Below are positions 1-13,300 of a DNA stretch of 64,000 nt, in pieces. The notes below the pieces were generated by a model that was not told the origin of the DNA, made no database searches, and saw only the letters and a program-made list of their open reading frames with translations. The DNA comes from Lamellibrachia satsuma (lineage: Eukaryota; Annelida; Polychaeta; Sabellida; Siboglinidae). Position numbers and translations under genes: made by a program. Position 1 is the first letter of the stretch, and the number at the start of each line of letters is the position of its first letter. The stretch lies in contig BSQZ01000001.1 in the NCBI GenBank assembly GCA_033239005.1, forward strand, positions 7,757,500-7,821,499. Reading direction: 5' to 3'.

Positions 1-798
1 TGAATGCTTGGAACTCACTGTCAGAGGACACGATTCAGACCACAACAGTCAACAGTCAGTATAATTACCATTTCAAAAACTATACTCACCAGAACAACAA
101 TATTTAGTAACAATAATAGTACTAATATCAATAGTAAAAACTTGAACAACGGAAAACCAACCTTTACGACAGTCTCATTACTCAGTTTTGGGTACCTATT
201 GACCGTGCTTGAAGGCATTCACTTAAGGTATAACTGCTCTGATATGCTAAATCTGACCACATGTCATAATACATGTGCACAGTTTCCCACTCCCATATGA
301 TCACTGCCCCACCGTCTCCACTAGACACTTCCTAATCCCCTACACTTTCTAATGACATGCTTTCCCAGGCACCTACCTTCTTCCGAGTCCTGCCATGGCA
401 GTCTGATCCCACTATCCCCACTCTGAGTTCAGTTATGCTGCTTCACAAAGCAACAACGTCCATATTTGATGTGAGTTTCACATTTCAGCATTGGCGGGAA
501 CTGAAACAAATGTAGAGAAGACAGGTTTGACTAAGCACGACATAACATAACACAAAGGCAAGGCGGTGCGATACACTTAATATGGGCTTCAAGCAGCGGG
601 AGCACTCTAATTAAATGCATTTATGGCAGATCGTGTTTTGAGCTAGGCTACAGGGGACAAAGGGTTGCCGTGGTAACGGGAGCAACAAGAACCAGCCAGT
701 GACTGCAGCAGCTGGTGACCATGGACTGAAATATAGGACAGCTTGGTGACAGCACTCCAGAGGTGTGACAATTAGGTGATAGATGGACAGGTGATCCA
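1..798. other. Intergenic, no gene recognised
   Basis: Short open frames only, none with a recognisable domain, conserved motif or splice structure. Confidence 0.5.
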
Positions 799-1131
799 GA
801 GTGAGTAGCAGAAAACATTGTGACATCAGCAGGAAGACACTATGAGAATAAGAATGTGACATCAGCAGATATGATATTGTGACAATAATAATGTGACACT
901 GACATAGCTGACCTTGTGAAAATAAGAAAGTGACATCAACAGAGATGACATTGTGACAATAACAATGTGACATCAACATATATGACATTGTGACAATAGC
1001 AATGTGACATCGACATACATGACATTGTGACAATAACAAAGTGACATCAATATATATGACATTGTGACAATAACAATGTAACATCAACATGTACGACATT
1101 GTGACAATAACAATGTGACGCAAGTAGAGAC
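799..1131. repeat. 37-bp minisatellite, about 9 units
   Basis: Units begin at 799, 836, 873, 910, 947, 984, 1021, 1058 and 1095, always 37 bases apart. The core reads GACATTGTGACAATAACAAT followed by GTGACATC. Outer units are more diverged than the middle ones. The period is not a multiple of three, so the open frame crossing it on the minus strand (611-1378) is probably a by-product of the repeat. Confidence 0.9.
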
Positions 1132-2156
1132 GATGACAACAAACCAGATGATTCTTTCTACCCTTGATAGGCACAAATGAAGTACCTACAAATTCAACAT
1201 CCTGTAACTTGGTAAACCTTTCACAAAACCATACTGGCTGAGAGTTAGAGCTCCGGCAGTAATATCTATTTTTAATTGACAACATAGTTACTACATAGTA
1301 GTCAGCCACAAAGGACACTGCAAGAACAAGAACACAATGCTCACCTACTACAGCAAGGGGTCTACCTGACCACCACAACAGGGTTGTTAGAACCTCACTG
1401 GGGGAGACTACTCACAGTGAAGTTGACACACCTACTACTGACCATACAGTCAACCTTGCTGTAACAGGATGCAGTGGTATCCAAGGATATGATAAATGTA
1501 AACAATCGTCTCATTGGAATCAGCATCTCATCCAGCTTCCAGTCATCAGAGGCGTTGTTACCAAATATAAACATTACCTGTGGCAGTGGCAGTACCTGCC
1601 TGGGATACTGAACGTACCAACTTGTGTTTCTACAATCTATGCCCCGCTAATCTGCCATCTACCAGGTCACCACACCTTGGTCACAAGTTGTGGCAGCAAT
1701 TACACAAGTGCCTGCGCACATTAGAATCAAACCTATCTACTGAGCTGATATCTCAATATAACATTCTCGGCCAATTACACAACAAGGACTACTGGGATTG
1801 TGCACAAAGAGTGAGAAAGATGCAGGACTCTGAACAAGTCGAAGGTCATGTTTGTTGCTAATGCTGTCCGGCAGTGCTAGTTACTGCAGTATAAATGGGT
1901 CCACGTGTATTTCTGGCTTTACAATCAGTTGGTTTTCTGAAAGATGACAATACAGTAATACTAGCGAATTGGACACAAACACACTTAGCCATTTTAACCC
2001 CTTTCTCTGGCGTTATGCACCGGCTCTGTTCTGAAAATTACATTACTCCATGGCTCTATTAATCACACTTTATCTAATCAGTACCAATATCCTGCCACCA
2101 GTCTTCATATTCAGCTGAGTTATAATTACATGATTTTAAAGCCAGTAAAAAATCTA
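1132..2156. other. Intergenic, no gene recognised
   Basis: A 93-codon frame at 1580-1861 has no recognisable domain. No splice-site-supported exon was seen. Confidence 0.45.
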
Positions 2157-2371
2157 AGGAGAAGATGGAAATGGTTCAGACATGTGTTCAAAATGACCAA
2201 TGACCTACCAGCAAAAACAATGTTGACTTGGACATGGGAAGGGAACAGAAAAAGGGGCAGACCAAAACCAACATGGAGATGAACCATGGAAGAACCGAAT
2301 TTTTCAGAGCCTAAGATAGATGGAACTGGCGAGATCTTGTGCTGGCCTTATGTGCCACAATTGGGAACTAA
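2157..2371 (+). pseudogene. RTE-type LINE, 3' end of reverse transcriptase ORF (relic)
   Basis: Translation gives RRRWKWFRHVFKM, then GNRKRGRPKPTWR, and after a stop and a frameshift WRDLVLALCAT. This order is the usual C-terminus of RTE-like retrotransposon proteins (RW.WFGHV, GRRKRGRPK.TWRR, W..LV.ALC). It carries at least one stop and one frame change, so it is dead. Only the last ~70 codons are recognisable. Confidence 0.8.
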
Positions 2372-2519
2372 CAGGATATATAAGTAACAAAATCAAAAAT
2401 ACACTTGTTTAGCTGTCCAGTTGTCCAGCTGTCCATCTCCCAGACATGCATCTGTCCTAGACTTCCTTGTGACTGGACTACCAGTTGGGTAGTATGGGGA
2501 ACTAGATAGAAGAAACGAG

Positions 2520-4978
2520 TTAGGGCAATTCCTCTTAGGGCAATTTTTATTTCATGTTCATTTTATGATGGAAACAAATATTTAAACTAATAAACTAGAA
2601 ACATGCTTTAGATAAATGTACTAGGATTTAAATTTGTGAAGAAAAAAATATATGAACAAAAGAACTAAGATGCAGCTACATTATACATAAACTACACTGT
2701 GTGTTTGTTGTCCTGGTCAAACACAGTATGTGCATTAACAGTCAGGGCAATAACAGTGAGATAATAAAACCACAAACTATCAGGCTTTTTTAGATGGAAC
2801 AATATAATTTCCCTGCAATCAGTTGCTACCTCATTACACATGTAATAATGCAGTAATCAGTGGATGAAGAGCAGTCACAATCTACTCATCTATGACATTA
2901 TGACAGGGCTGTGTATTTGCCCAGTGAACTCAGCAGGCAAAAGGCAATATTGTCCACTAGCAGCACACTGAAATAAAACAATACGTCCACAAAACAGTAA
3001 TGACTTGTGCAAGTGCTTCTAAAAGTATGCATGTCAGATTGTAATAGCTTTTCATCACATGTCCCTGCCTGATCCAATACTACACATGCACTCAATTAAT
3101 ATTATCGGTTCAAGTGACAAACAGCACAACCTTGTACAGATTGATAACCTGATTTACTTGTTGATAAGCATTTGGAAATTAGCTGATGGGGGGAGGAGTG
3201 AGTCACAGTGCAACAAACATTGTGGGAAAGTGGCTTTGGGCCTTGGACTATTCACATTTCTGCTTCACAACCAACGAAAGTACGTTTTCCTTTAATTGAT
3301 AAAAAACAGCTAAAACAGAGACAATTCTTTTTGCAACTCATAGCTTATTCAGTGTATGCATGCAAGTAACTGTGTGCACAGCCATTAAAACTTGATATAT
3401 CAATTCCAAAGTGCATGGAACTTTTGATCATCAACAGTCATACTTCAACATAAACATTCCACACAACTAGCTATCTATTGTGGTTTCTTCATAACAGTTA
3501 CGCCGTAAAGCCAATTACACCATTTAGAATATGCTACCCGTCATATTTCACAGTGTTCTGAATATCTGACGATAAAGATCAGTACTAATGGTGACACAAA
3601 GAAACAAAGATACTACAGTATGATTGACGACAGATATACACAGAAACTTAGCAGTGTAACAAGATAAAACAAGCCTGTACCGTGCCCCTATCTGTCTCAG
3701 CATTGTTCTACTACAAAACAAGTTCTGATGGTCTAGTTGTTTTCTATGAATGATTTGATATGCCTTTGGGAGTTGTCCTGCAACCAAGACAAAAATCCGC
3801 ACTTTCAGAATATCTATATTTGTGGTCTACATTTCCCATGGGTTGGTTCTTTTACTGCAGTGTGCATTGTTACCACAGAAGGTACCTCGCTTTGAGTGGG
3901 TTGCCTGTGGCTATTCACCCTCTACCATTACTCAAGTGGTTGTTACACGGACACAGAACACACATATATTACTATGAGTCATTTCTAAATGCTGGCTGGT
4001 TTCATAATCTGTTGACAACTTTAAAATTATATAATAGACCAATCTTGAGATTGCCTAACCCACTGGTATTGAAGCCCCCCCTGCCCCCAGATTCATAAAC
4101 ATGCACAAGCTGGCTAGATTATCACTTAACAAATATAAACAAACTTACTGACATTCCGAACTCATATTAAATGTCAATAACGCATGTCCTTTATGAAATC
4201 ATGTCCAATGCGCTGTTCGGCACTGCTGTGACTATCTAGGCTGTCGACTAGCAAATAGGTAATTTTGTATTGCTACATTTATCAAACTGGGTCTTGGGTT
4301 TGTTTATATTATCAAGTAATAACTGCATATATACAAAAATATTATACATTCATATCAAGGCCATTAAAGAGCAATTTCGTATTGGAGAGCCCAGACTGCT
4401 AAAAATTAAATCTTGTTGGAATAATGCCAAAGTTTCACTACTTATGTCAAAAATGTGTAGAATTTGGACCAAAGTAGAAATTTTAATCTCACAAAATCCA
4501 GTGAAAATGTGAGTAGACATACCAGTACTTACATTAATTGTTTAACAGAACTATTAGTATTATATAATTGTTTGAATACTATATAACTAATTTACCTTGT
4601 ATTTGTTAGCTTTTCGTATGTATTATGTAGTTTTCTTATGGTATGATGAAAATAGAAAATAAACTATCAATCCACCTAATTGTGATTTCTTACTTTTATT
4701 TTCATACACTTTACAGCTAACATACCCCTCACAGCCAAGGAGAAGATGCAGCGCTACCAATGCAAGTTAAAGTTAAACAAAGAGAAATATGAAATGGTGA
4801 AGAGAGAAAAGTAGCACAGAAAATAGTCCTGAGTGAATTAAAGAAAGAAGATGAAAGAGTGAAAAACAGGGAGTGAGAAAACATCTGCAAAAAGAACATA
4901 CAAAATGCTTGAAAATATAAATATATATGCAAAAAAATGCTGTGAATTGTAATTCCGTTACCATGGAATTGCCCTAAA
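2520..4978. mobile_element. Candidate DNA transposon relic with 13-bp inverted ends
   Basis: The sequence TTAGGGCAATTCC at 2520-2532 recurs as its exact reverse complement at 4966-4978. At the left end GGGCAATT repeats again within 15 bases. Near the right end is a broken coding piece (4714-4868), listed separately. No transposase core was recognised and target-site duplications are unclear, so the limits are a proposal. Confidence 0.4.
4714..4868 (+). pseudogene. Lys/Arg-rich helical coding relic, transposon-associated
   Basis: After an acceptor-like TTTACAG, the frame reads LTAKEKMQRYQCKLKLNKEK YEMVKREK up to a stop; another frame continues with LSELKKEDERVKNRE. Charged modules of the form K.RMREYR..LK.N.EKYEE.K recur in repetitive-element proteins of marine invertebrates. 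At least one stop and one frameshift. Function unknown; assignment to the surrounding inverted-repeat element is inference. Confidence 0.4.
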
Positions 4979-6201
4979 GACACAATTATGTCAGTAGCAT
5001 GTAATGGACTGCTAATTTATTTAATATCCCAATCATAATATATGGACATGATATCAACCACACATAATTGAAATTGACAACATAAACAGTAAAATATGTG
5101 GTGTGGTAGTGATGGTATGTGTGGACGCCTCTTCTATAATTACATATCTGGTATTTACTCAGTGGTAAGTGACAAAGAAATGTCCTACGGACACATCATG
5201 CCTACAGAGTGAATCTTTCATTAAACCACTTAATCTACGCTATAACACTAATTACCCATATTGGCATAAACAGATATGTTTGTGGATTTTGAGTCCAAAA
5301 AAAATTATAATAACAATGCTCAGATTTGGTTTACAATTAATGCTGTTGTCTGGTAATGTGTTCACCCCTCCATGTAAGTGCAACCACGCCCCTCCTGGGG
5401 CAAACCTGTGGTGACTTCTAGACCATGGAGCTTTACAATGGAGCTTCTGTTGAATGCATAATCTTAGTTGCTTACAAAGTGTTGACCCAATTACTAAACA
5501 CTGTCAAACTTAAAGTGCGTTTGAACTTGTACCTTGCCAAATGAAACGCTTGGGTAGCAATCAGGACCCTGTGCACGTCTACTACTTTGACGTAATAACT
5601 GCGCAGGGCCATACAGCATCAGCTATACCTCCAAGATGTAGTCTGTTTGGGCACCACAGGTACAGAGTTATTTACAATGAAAGCACAGATGACAGCCCCA
5701 AATACGAAGGCCAGTCTGGGGAATACCAGTGATTGTGACTGACAACTGATCAAAGGAAGAGGAAATCAGGCACTAATCTACATTATAGTTTAGCACTGCA
5801 CTCCCATGACGCCACAGTGAAGACAATACTGGAGACATACTTGCTGTGCTATGTCAGTTCTCCTGGTAGAAACAGAAGCCTGGTCTGCCATTGAGCAGAA
5901 CAAAGCCCAGATGCTCACAGCTAGTCTCCTATTATGTCGCTGACAATTACCAAGGAATGCAGATTGAACTCGCTGGACAAACCCGTCTTTGAATCTCACA
6001 AGGAAACTCAAAGCACTGGTGATCATTATTTCTCCACTACACAATGGCCACTTGATACTTAATGATATCCACATACTAAGAACACTACCAGGCCTACAGA
6101 TACTTCTCCTGATTGGCAAGCCCATATCGGTTCTACAAAACGAGTTATTCGTATGTATAAAACAAGACAGTGAATTGAACGTATTGTGACAGCGCTATCA
6201 T

Positions 6202-6205
<4 letters not shown>
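4979..6205. other. Intergenic, no gene recognised
   Basis: Frames at 5541-5732 (+) and 5790-6125 (-) are short and show no known motif or repeat relation to the rest of the window. Confidence 0.4.

Positions 6206-6250
<45 letters not shown>
6206..6250. repeat. (TA)n microsatellite
   Basis: Uninterrupted alternating TA. Confidence 0.95.
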
Positions 6251-6253
<3 letters not shown>

Positions 6254-6468
6254 CACAAAAATCCAATAAACAGTCTAATTACAGAAAATTAGACTGCACA
6301 TATATGACTGGGCCTGTGTGTGATTGACTGGGTTATAACATTGCCCATTGGCAACAATATGCCTCTAGGCCTTATCCGAATAGCGTTGACCTACACTATT
6401 TATCATTTCACTTATTTACTTAGCTTTATGACGTGGAGTTATTGACACTGCTAAAAAGTCGCCATAAC

Positions 6469-7319
6469 ACATACATACATACATACATACATACATACAT
6501 ACATACATACATACATACATACATACATACATACATACATACATACATACATACATACATACATACATACATACATACATACATACATACATACATACAT
6601 ACATACATACATACATACATACATACATACATACATACATACATACATACATACATACATACATACATACATACATACATACATACATACATACATACAT
6701 ACATACATACATACATACATACATACATACATACATACATACATACATACATACATACATACATACATACATACATACATACATACATACATACATACAT
6801 ACATACATACATACATACATACATACATACATACATACATACATACATACATACATACATACATACATACATACATACATACATACATACATACATACAT
6901 ACATACATACATACATACATACATACATACATACATACATACATACATACATACATACATACATACATACATACATACATACATACATACATACATACAT
7001 ACATACATACATACATACATACATACATACATACATACATACATACATACATACATACATACATACATACATACATACATACATACATACATACATACAT
7101 ACATACATACATACATACATACATACATACATACATACATACATACATACATACATACATACATACATACATACATACATACATACATACATACATACAT
7201 ACATACATACATACATACATACATACATACATACATACATACATACATACATACATACATACATACATACATACATACATACATACATACATACATACAT
7301 ACATACATACATACATACA

Positions 7320-7348
<29 letters not shown>
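6469..7348. repeat. Pure (ACAT)220 tetranucleotide array
   Basis: 880 bases of uninterrupted ACAT with no visible substitution, flanked by unique sequence. It creates artificial open frames of over 300 codons in several frames, none of which is a gene. A size that is an exact multiple of 4 with no variants suggests either very recent expansion or assembly from long reads with consensus smoothing. Confidence 0.98.
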
Positions 7349-7350
<2 letters not shown>

Positions 7351-9037
7351 GGAACATGATTCCAGTAAAAGAATCACTGAAATAGAAAGCTCCAAAATCG
7401 CCAAATATGTTCAACTTCTAAGCCATTGTATGTTAGTAACCCATCAAATGCCATGGAAAATGTCCGTATATACCAAATCATACAATCAAAAGAGGAACTT
7501 TGACCAACACCAATTATATACGTTAAAATATTATTTATTACATGAAATACCTTGCCCTTGGTGCATATATATGCTCAAGCTCCAAAACTCCTGCTGTTGC
7601 CTAAGAATGGGGTGTTTTGTGTAAAACAACTTAAAGTGACAAGAGTAGGCATACACATTGAAGGGGGGAGTTGGATAGTCTAGATGTCACAGGGTCCATC
7701 TCACACACCTACAAAATTGCTAATAATCAGCTTCAAACACAGAAGCCTAAAGCTTTAATAAATTTACACATTCTATAAATAACTATGCATCGTGCATTAT
7801 TGCTGTACATATTGTATCTATATAACTTCAAAAGATAAGGCTACATGAAGTGGACCCGGATTCTAAACAAGTACCAAAAAATCAAACTCATAATTATATT
7901 TATCAGCTCAATTGTTAACGATGACATAAAACAGCAACTGTAAAAGTTGATATATATTTGTTATTTCAAAGGTTACAAACCAGTAAACAACGTATTGCGC
8001 TTAATACGCGCCACTCCCACAGTCACTCAACTAATCGCGTTGTTGATTGTCAAAGCCAATTCAATCCAGGCGAATCGCGATATGTGTAATGTAAAGTCGG
8101 TAAGACGCCACTCCTTCCTATAATCTTAGACAATTTTGGCATTTCTAATCAATATTACTTACTTGTAACTGTTCGCAGTGATTACCGCAAATAAACCAAT
8201 GCGCTTATTCGACTGGAATGTTGTTCAGATTCGGGTAAATACTTAAAACAAGACAACACACGTTATCGCCGCCACCAACGATTTAAACCGCGAGCGCCAT
8301 GTTGGGCAATGAAGCCGGTCATGTGCCATTTTGTAAACGAATGTGTAATTGGTTGACTGTTCAAAGTTGAAAAAATATCTAAATTTTCCAAATAAGTTTG
8401 ATCTAATGTGACCATATAACTAGCCGCACGCACAGCAGTTATTTAATATTATGAAAAGTTTCGGAATGTTCGAATAATAACAATTAATCAAAACAAAATA
8501 GTTATGTGTGTCTCTAAAATAATTTACCTTCGAAATTGATTCGCTATTTTTGACACCTGTTCCTTGAGGATTTGTAGCTATAGTTTAGTAGATTGTGATC
8601 AGTGTAATTGTACAATGGTGTGGCGGTTATAAAAGAAATTTAATGAAAATCTTGTGAGTGACTATCGATGGATTCATATCATGTATGTGTAAGCTATATG
8701 TGGCCCGGCGTGGTGAATTAAAACAGTTAAAATCCATAATTAAAAGTATTTTGGAATATTCACATCATAACATGTGGTTATACTTGCTTACTTTTCGTGT
8801 GGTTCCAATTAAACTTTGTCATTTCTTCAGCGACTGAATTGGTTTTAAATCTTCAACAATATATCTGTCAACGAATCAAAACAGTGAAGGTCGATCATTT
8901 TCGTATGTTATATAGAAGTTGGTGTAATAGGCATATCCCACCAACCACGTGCATGGTGCACATCAAAATGGACTTCCATGGTTTTGACTCTTCAATAGCG
9001 TTATGCATTTTGGGAATGTGTGTTAATTATTGTTAGC
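7349..9037. other. Intergenic; CpG-richer patch at about 7985-8345
   Basis: The stretch 7985-8345 has many CG dinucleotides (GCGCTTAATACGCG, GCGAATCGCGATATG, CCGCGAGCGCCATG) against an AT-rich background, as a promoter or hypomethylated island might. No exon could be tied to it. The rest is AT-rich without recognisable features. Confidence 0.35.
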
Positions 9038-9290
<253 letters not shown>

Positions 9291-9390
9291 TTGATTACTT
9301 TGTCAATTGATCTGCAACGTACAGATGCGTTCGCCTAAACTGTACGTACTGTTTCCACTCTGGAATAAATCAATTTGTTGTAGATACACA

Positions 9391-9563
9391 TGCCTGTTCC
9401 GGGGGGAGGGGGGGTTCGGGGGTTCGAACGAACTCGATCCCCTTTTCGAGATAATTGCAATTAATTAATTAATTAACTGTAATATTTTCAGAAATCGTTC
9501 CAGAAAACTCCAGCTGGTTGTGTATGCTCGAACCCCCTTTTCAAAACCCCGAGGACGGGCCTG
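9391..9563. mobile_element. Small foldback/MITE candidate
   Basis: The left end has CCGGGGGGAGGGGGGGTTCG and the right end, reverse-complemented, has CAGGCCCGTCCTCGGGG then GGGGGTTCGA, so the ends are inverted relatives about 170 bases apart. Flanks ATACACAT and ATACAAAA look like a worn 8-bp target duplication. No coding capacity. Confidence 0.5.
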
Positions 9564-10250
9564 ATACAAAAATGTAACGTTAATTTATATACGACCAGGA
9601 GGCAATTGATGGTCTGACTCGTGTACATATGCACATGATTGAACCTATATTGAATATGTAGATAAAGTAGAACAAACACGTAAAATATTAAGCTACTTTA
9701 ATTTCATAATGTTTCTCGAAAAATAATCTATATGACGCACACAATTTATTAAACAAATTGTAGTTAAAAAAGAAAGAAGTCAATTGCGCTTTAATGTAAG
9801 CTATTATATATATGTGACATTATTATTTCATAATATTGACATTAAGATCGTTATAGCTTAGGTTTTTAGATTATTTATCAGTTAAGTTTGCGCCCTTGAG
9901 AAAACATAAAATGTATTTCTCTGTGTAAACTATTATTTTGACTTGAAACCGTGCAGTATGTACACAAGGCAAACACCTTTCGAGTAATTGTATTTGTAGC
10001 TCCTATTTTTTCGTAGAAAGTTGTAATGCGAATTCACATCCGGCGAATTACTGGTTCGTGCATAACATATTTATTTTATAATTGTGTAAGCGTACAAAAA
10101 CCTGAAATTGTCTTGGAATAAAAGCTGTGCAGCAATATTAAAATCCGAAAAATACACTGCATATACATTAACTATATCATATATGCATCTTGATTTTAAT
10201 TGTTGCAAATGAAATGACAGCTCAGTGGCAGTGCGTATGAATCCGACCGA
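9564..10250. other. Upstream region of ARCN1, no gene recognised
   Basis: AT-rich with no exon or repeat that could be recognised; may include distal promoter sequence. Confidence 0.4.
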
Positions 10251-10252
10251 AT

Positions 10253-10261
10253 TGACGTGGC
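10253..10261 (+). promoter_or_regulatory. TGACGTGGC stress-type element upstream of ARCN1
   Basis: TGACGTGGC lies 114 bases before the start codon. It contains both the UPRE core TGACGTGG (bound by XBP1, ATF6 and CREB3-type factors in vertebrates) and ACGTGGC, the Golgi-stress element bound by TFE3. ARCN1 encodes a Golgi coat protein, so the match is biologically sensible, but a 9-mer can arise by chance. Confidence 0.4.
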
Positions 10262-10262
10262 C

Positions 10263-10273
10263 GCTGCCATCTT
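10263..10273 (-). promoter_or_regulatory. YY1-like motif near ARCN1 start
   Basis: On the minus strand AAGATGGCAGC differs by one base from the YY1 consensus AANATGGCGGC, which is common just around the start site of housekeeping genes. Confidence 0.3.
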
Positions 10274-10374
10274 GAAGAGAAGCCGAAAGCAAATTCGTAA
10301 ACTTGAGGAGTTGTGGCAACGGTACATCTTTAAAAGCACCACGCACTGTGGGAACTGCTCACAGAATAGTTACC

Positions 10375-10377
10375 ATG
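10375..10377 (+). CDS. ARCN1: ARCN1 exon 1 (start codon only)
   Basis: The exon's coding part is just ATG, directly followed by donor GTGAGT. Codon 2 (Val) begins exon 2, restoring the conserved N-terminus MVLLAAAV. Context GTTACC before ATG is a fair Kozak match. Confidence 0.9.
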
Positions 10378-13300
10378 GTGAGTTTCACACAAGCTGGTTA
10401 TGCACGTTAAAATACTAACGAATGCGTGAAATGTTTGCCCGAAGACAGCGTTTGACCGGTGTCTAAAGAAAAACGAGGCGATGTAAAACGTGTAAACAGG
10501 TCTAATTGGGTATGACGTGGAGATTGTGCGGTGTCAAAATGTGTATTATGTGCTATGATTTTGCTATGAACCCCATTCTTTTTCCAGGTACACATATAAA
10601 GTGTGGTTATTGTTACATATGTCTGAATTTGCAAAGCATAACAAAACTGGTGTTTTCATTAGATCCCCTGCCCCTGGCTCTTGGCAAACAGTTTAGTTAA
10701 AAACTTCAAAATGACACCAATTCGTTGTCACGGTGTGCATGACATAATCTCCCAGACTCAATGCTTTGGACACATTTGGAAACTCCTTTCAGTGGGATGC
10801 ATTTATATTTTATACCGAAAGTGGTAAACATCAATAGATGTGCTGTAAAATTACAAAGACATTATTTTTGATGACCAGCATGTTCTATGTATATTTCTTC
10901 TAGACTTCTTCCAGTTACATCACCCATTTCCCCTCTCTTCTATGCTCTTAATAAACTTGGATGACTTAGGCTTAGCTGTTTGATGCTAGTCATCTGGTCA
11001 GAAGGTGTTTTAGAAAGTTCCCACATTCTAGCAAACAGGTTTATTGGTTTGCATGAAAGAATCAATTTTAATTCCTTTACTCTACCAACTACCACACTGT
11101 TTTACTCTAATGATGCTCTAATTATTATCATGGGGGTGATTATCGTTATGGATGTTTGTCATAATTATGTGATGCCTTCATTTATTATTAGTGACCATTT
11201 TCACTACAGCCAGACATGGGGTCAGTTACATTGTAATTGGTATTGAAACATCGATTCTGGTATAGGTATTGGTGTTTTGTGTTTAAAAGTAATTGGAATT
11301 GGTGAAAACGCAATTGGTATTTTCAGTTACATAAACTTTTTAACTAAAATAGGTTGCTACAAGTAATCAATATGTAGTGGGGCACGGTAGCGTAGCGGTT
11401 AGAACGTTGGGCTCTCAATCGAGACAACCCAGATTCGAATCCTCCTGCTGCCGTTTCAACGCTTTGGCAATTTCGTTCATCCCACGTTGCCACAGTTCAC
11501 TCAGCTGTGAAGTGCAGATTGAGTAGTCCCAAGCACTGGATACTGTGCTATATAAGAACGTACCTTTTTTATGTTGTGTATATCACATTTGTTTGTCATT
11601 ATGTACCATAATATGCAGAAATTAAGTAAAGTTGCTCTTAAAATATATGCTATTTTTTGCTGTTGCTCTGTTCACGTACTATTTTTCCGATATGGAAATG
11701 GTATTTTTGAAACGGAACTGATATGCATTGCATAATTTGTATGTAAATGGAATTGATATAATGTAAGTAACCCCAAATCTGACTACACCACTACTGGAAT
11801 GTGTTCCAAGTATTCTATACTCTCTAGGATTTGAGTGAACTGCTGTTGTGCCAAATCTTTTTTCTAGTGCAGTGTCTGGAATAAAAAATTAACTGGCTCG
11901 GATTTTGTTTCACTGCCCGTTTCATTTTGAAAATGCTGTCGACCGTGAAAGCACATTGTGTCCAGCTGTCTGTGCTTGTGAAATTGATCCTGGTTTGAAT
12001 GGTTTCTTTCTGTTGTTTCAGGTGCTGTTAGCTGCAGCAGTATGCAACAAGACTGGCAAAGGTTAGTAATGACATAACATGAAGAACATGGTTGGGCAAA
12101 TACGCATTCAATGCAAAACCTTACTAACTAAAGTACATAAATAATAAATGATCCCATTTCTAATAATTAACTAGTGGTTTTTGGCTTATTTGAAGAAAAA
12201 ATTTGAATATATTACATTAATATAATGTGGAGTTGGTGTTACATAGTAATATATAAAAGGCTCTCGTAACATTATATGATAGATAAAATAGTAGTTACAA
12301 TTACAATTGTTATGTTTAATTAAAAGCAACATTGTTTATGGTTAACATTTTGCATAATTTGGATTATGAAAATGACTACTTGTATTTGACATTTATAATT
12401 GGATTGTACTGCAATACATCAGTTAGAATTTGTGGATGTATATTCATTTGTAATAAAGATCCACAGGACTGTCGGAATCTTCCGGCATACTAAAACTGCA
12501 CATCCACCTTTCAAATGAACCCAGTTTTCTTTATTTAATGTTTTATGGTATCTTCATATTGTTGAATGTACAACTTGATACGGGTTTGACCAGGAGGTAG
12601 CCTAACGTTTGGATTGTAACTTCGGTCTCATTGACACTGCAGCAATCATCTCGCGCCAGTTTGTGGAGATGACGCGGTCGCGTATCGAGGGTCTGCTGGC
12701 GGCCTTCCCGAAGGTGATGAACACGGGACAGCAGCACACGTTTGTGGAGACGGAAAGCGTGCGCTACGTCTACCAACCCATGGAGAAACTCTACATGCTG
12801 CTTATCACAACCAAGGCCAGCAACATCCTCGAGGACCTCGAGACACTGCGACTGTTCGCCAGAGTGGTGAGTCAGACAGTTTCTGATAGTTGAAACAAAC
12901 TAGGAACTAGGGCTTTCTCGGTTGCCACACTAACACTTTGGAATTCACTCCCTGTTAGTGTTACATCAGTAGTAAAGAATAGCTCCCTGGTGTTTAACAT
13001 CCGTCTGTTGTCGATTTTAATATTGTACACCATTTTTGAGATTGCCTAACCCATTTCTTTTGATGTGCCTCTGAGTTCAGGTTTTCAACGATTTAAGCGC
13101 TATAGAAGTTGTCTTATTATTATTACTAAAGTTGTGAATTTAGCTACACCTTTGAGCTTGTGTCGGTTTTGTAGTTGAGGTAAAATGTGCTACATAAACA
13201 CCACTTGGTGCACAAAATATCAACGTGTAAGAATATTGTGCATGGTTATGCAGTTCTTTTCCAAGTGCACCATGCATCAATAAAATAACTATCGACACAG

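Noticed and set aside
611..1378. 255-codon minus-strand open frame with His/Cys-rich repeats
   Set aside because: The repeated part is the 37-bp minisatellite; no domain, no splice support, and Cys/His spacing shifts with the repeat frame.
6416..7414. Long open frames of over 300 codons on both strands
   Set aside because: They are the ACAT array read in frame (MYVC and THTYI repeats), not genes.
11379..11450. Possible tRNA gene
   Set aside because: A and B boxes are present but the acceptor stem does not close and the sequence continues into a SINE body and T-run.
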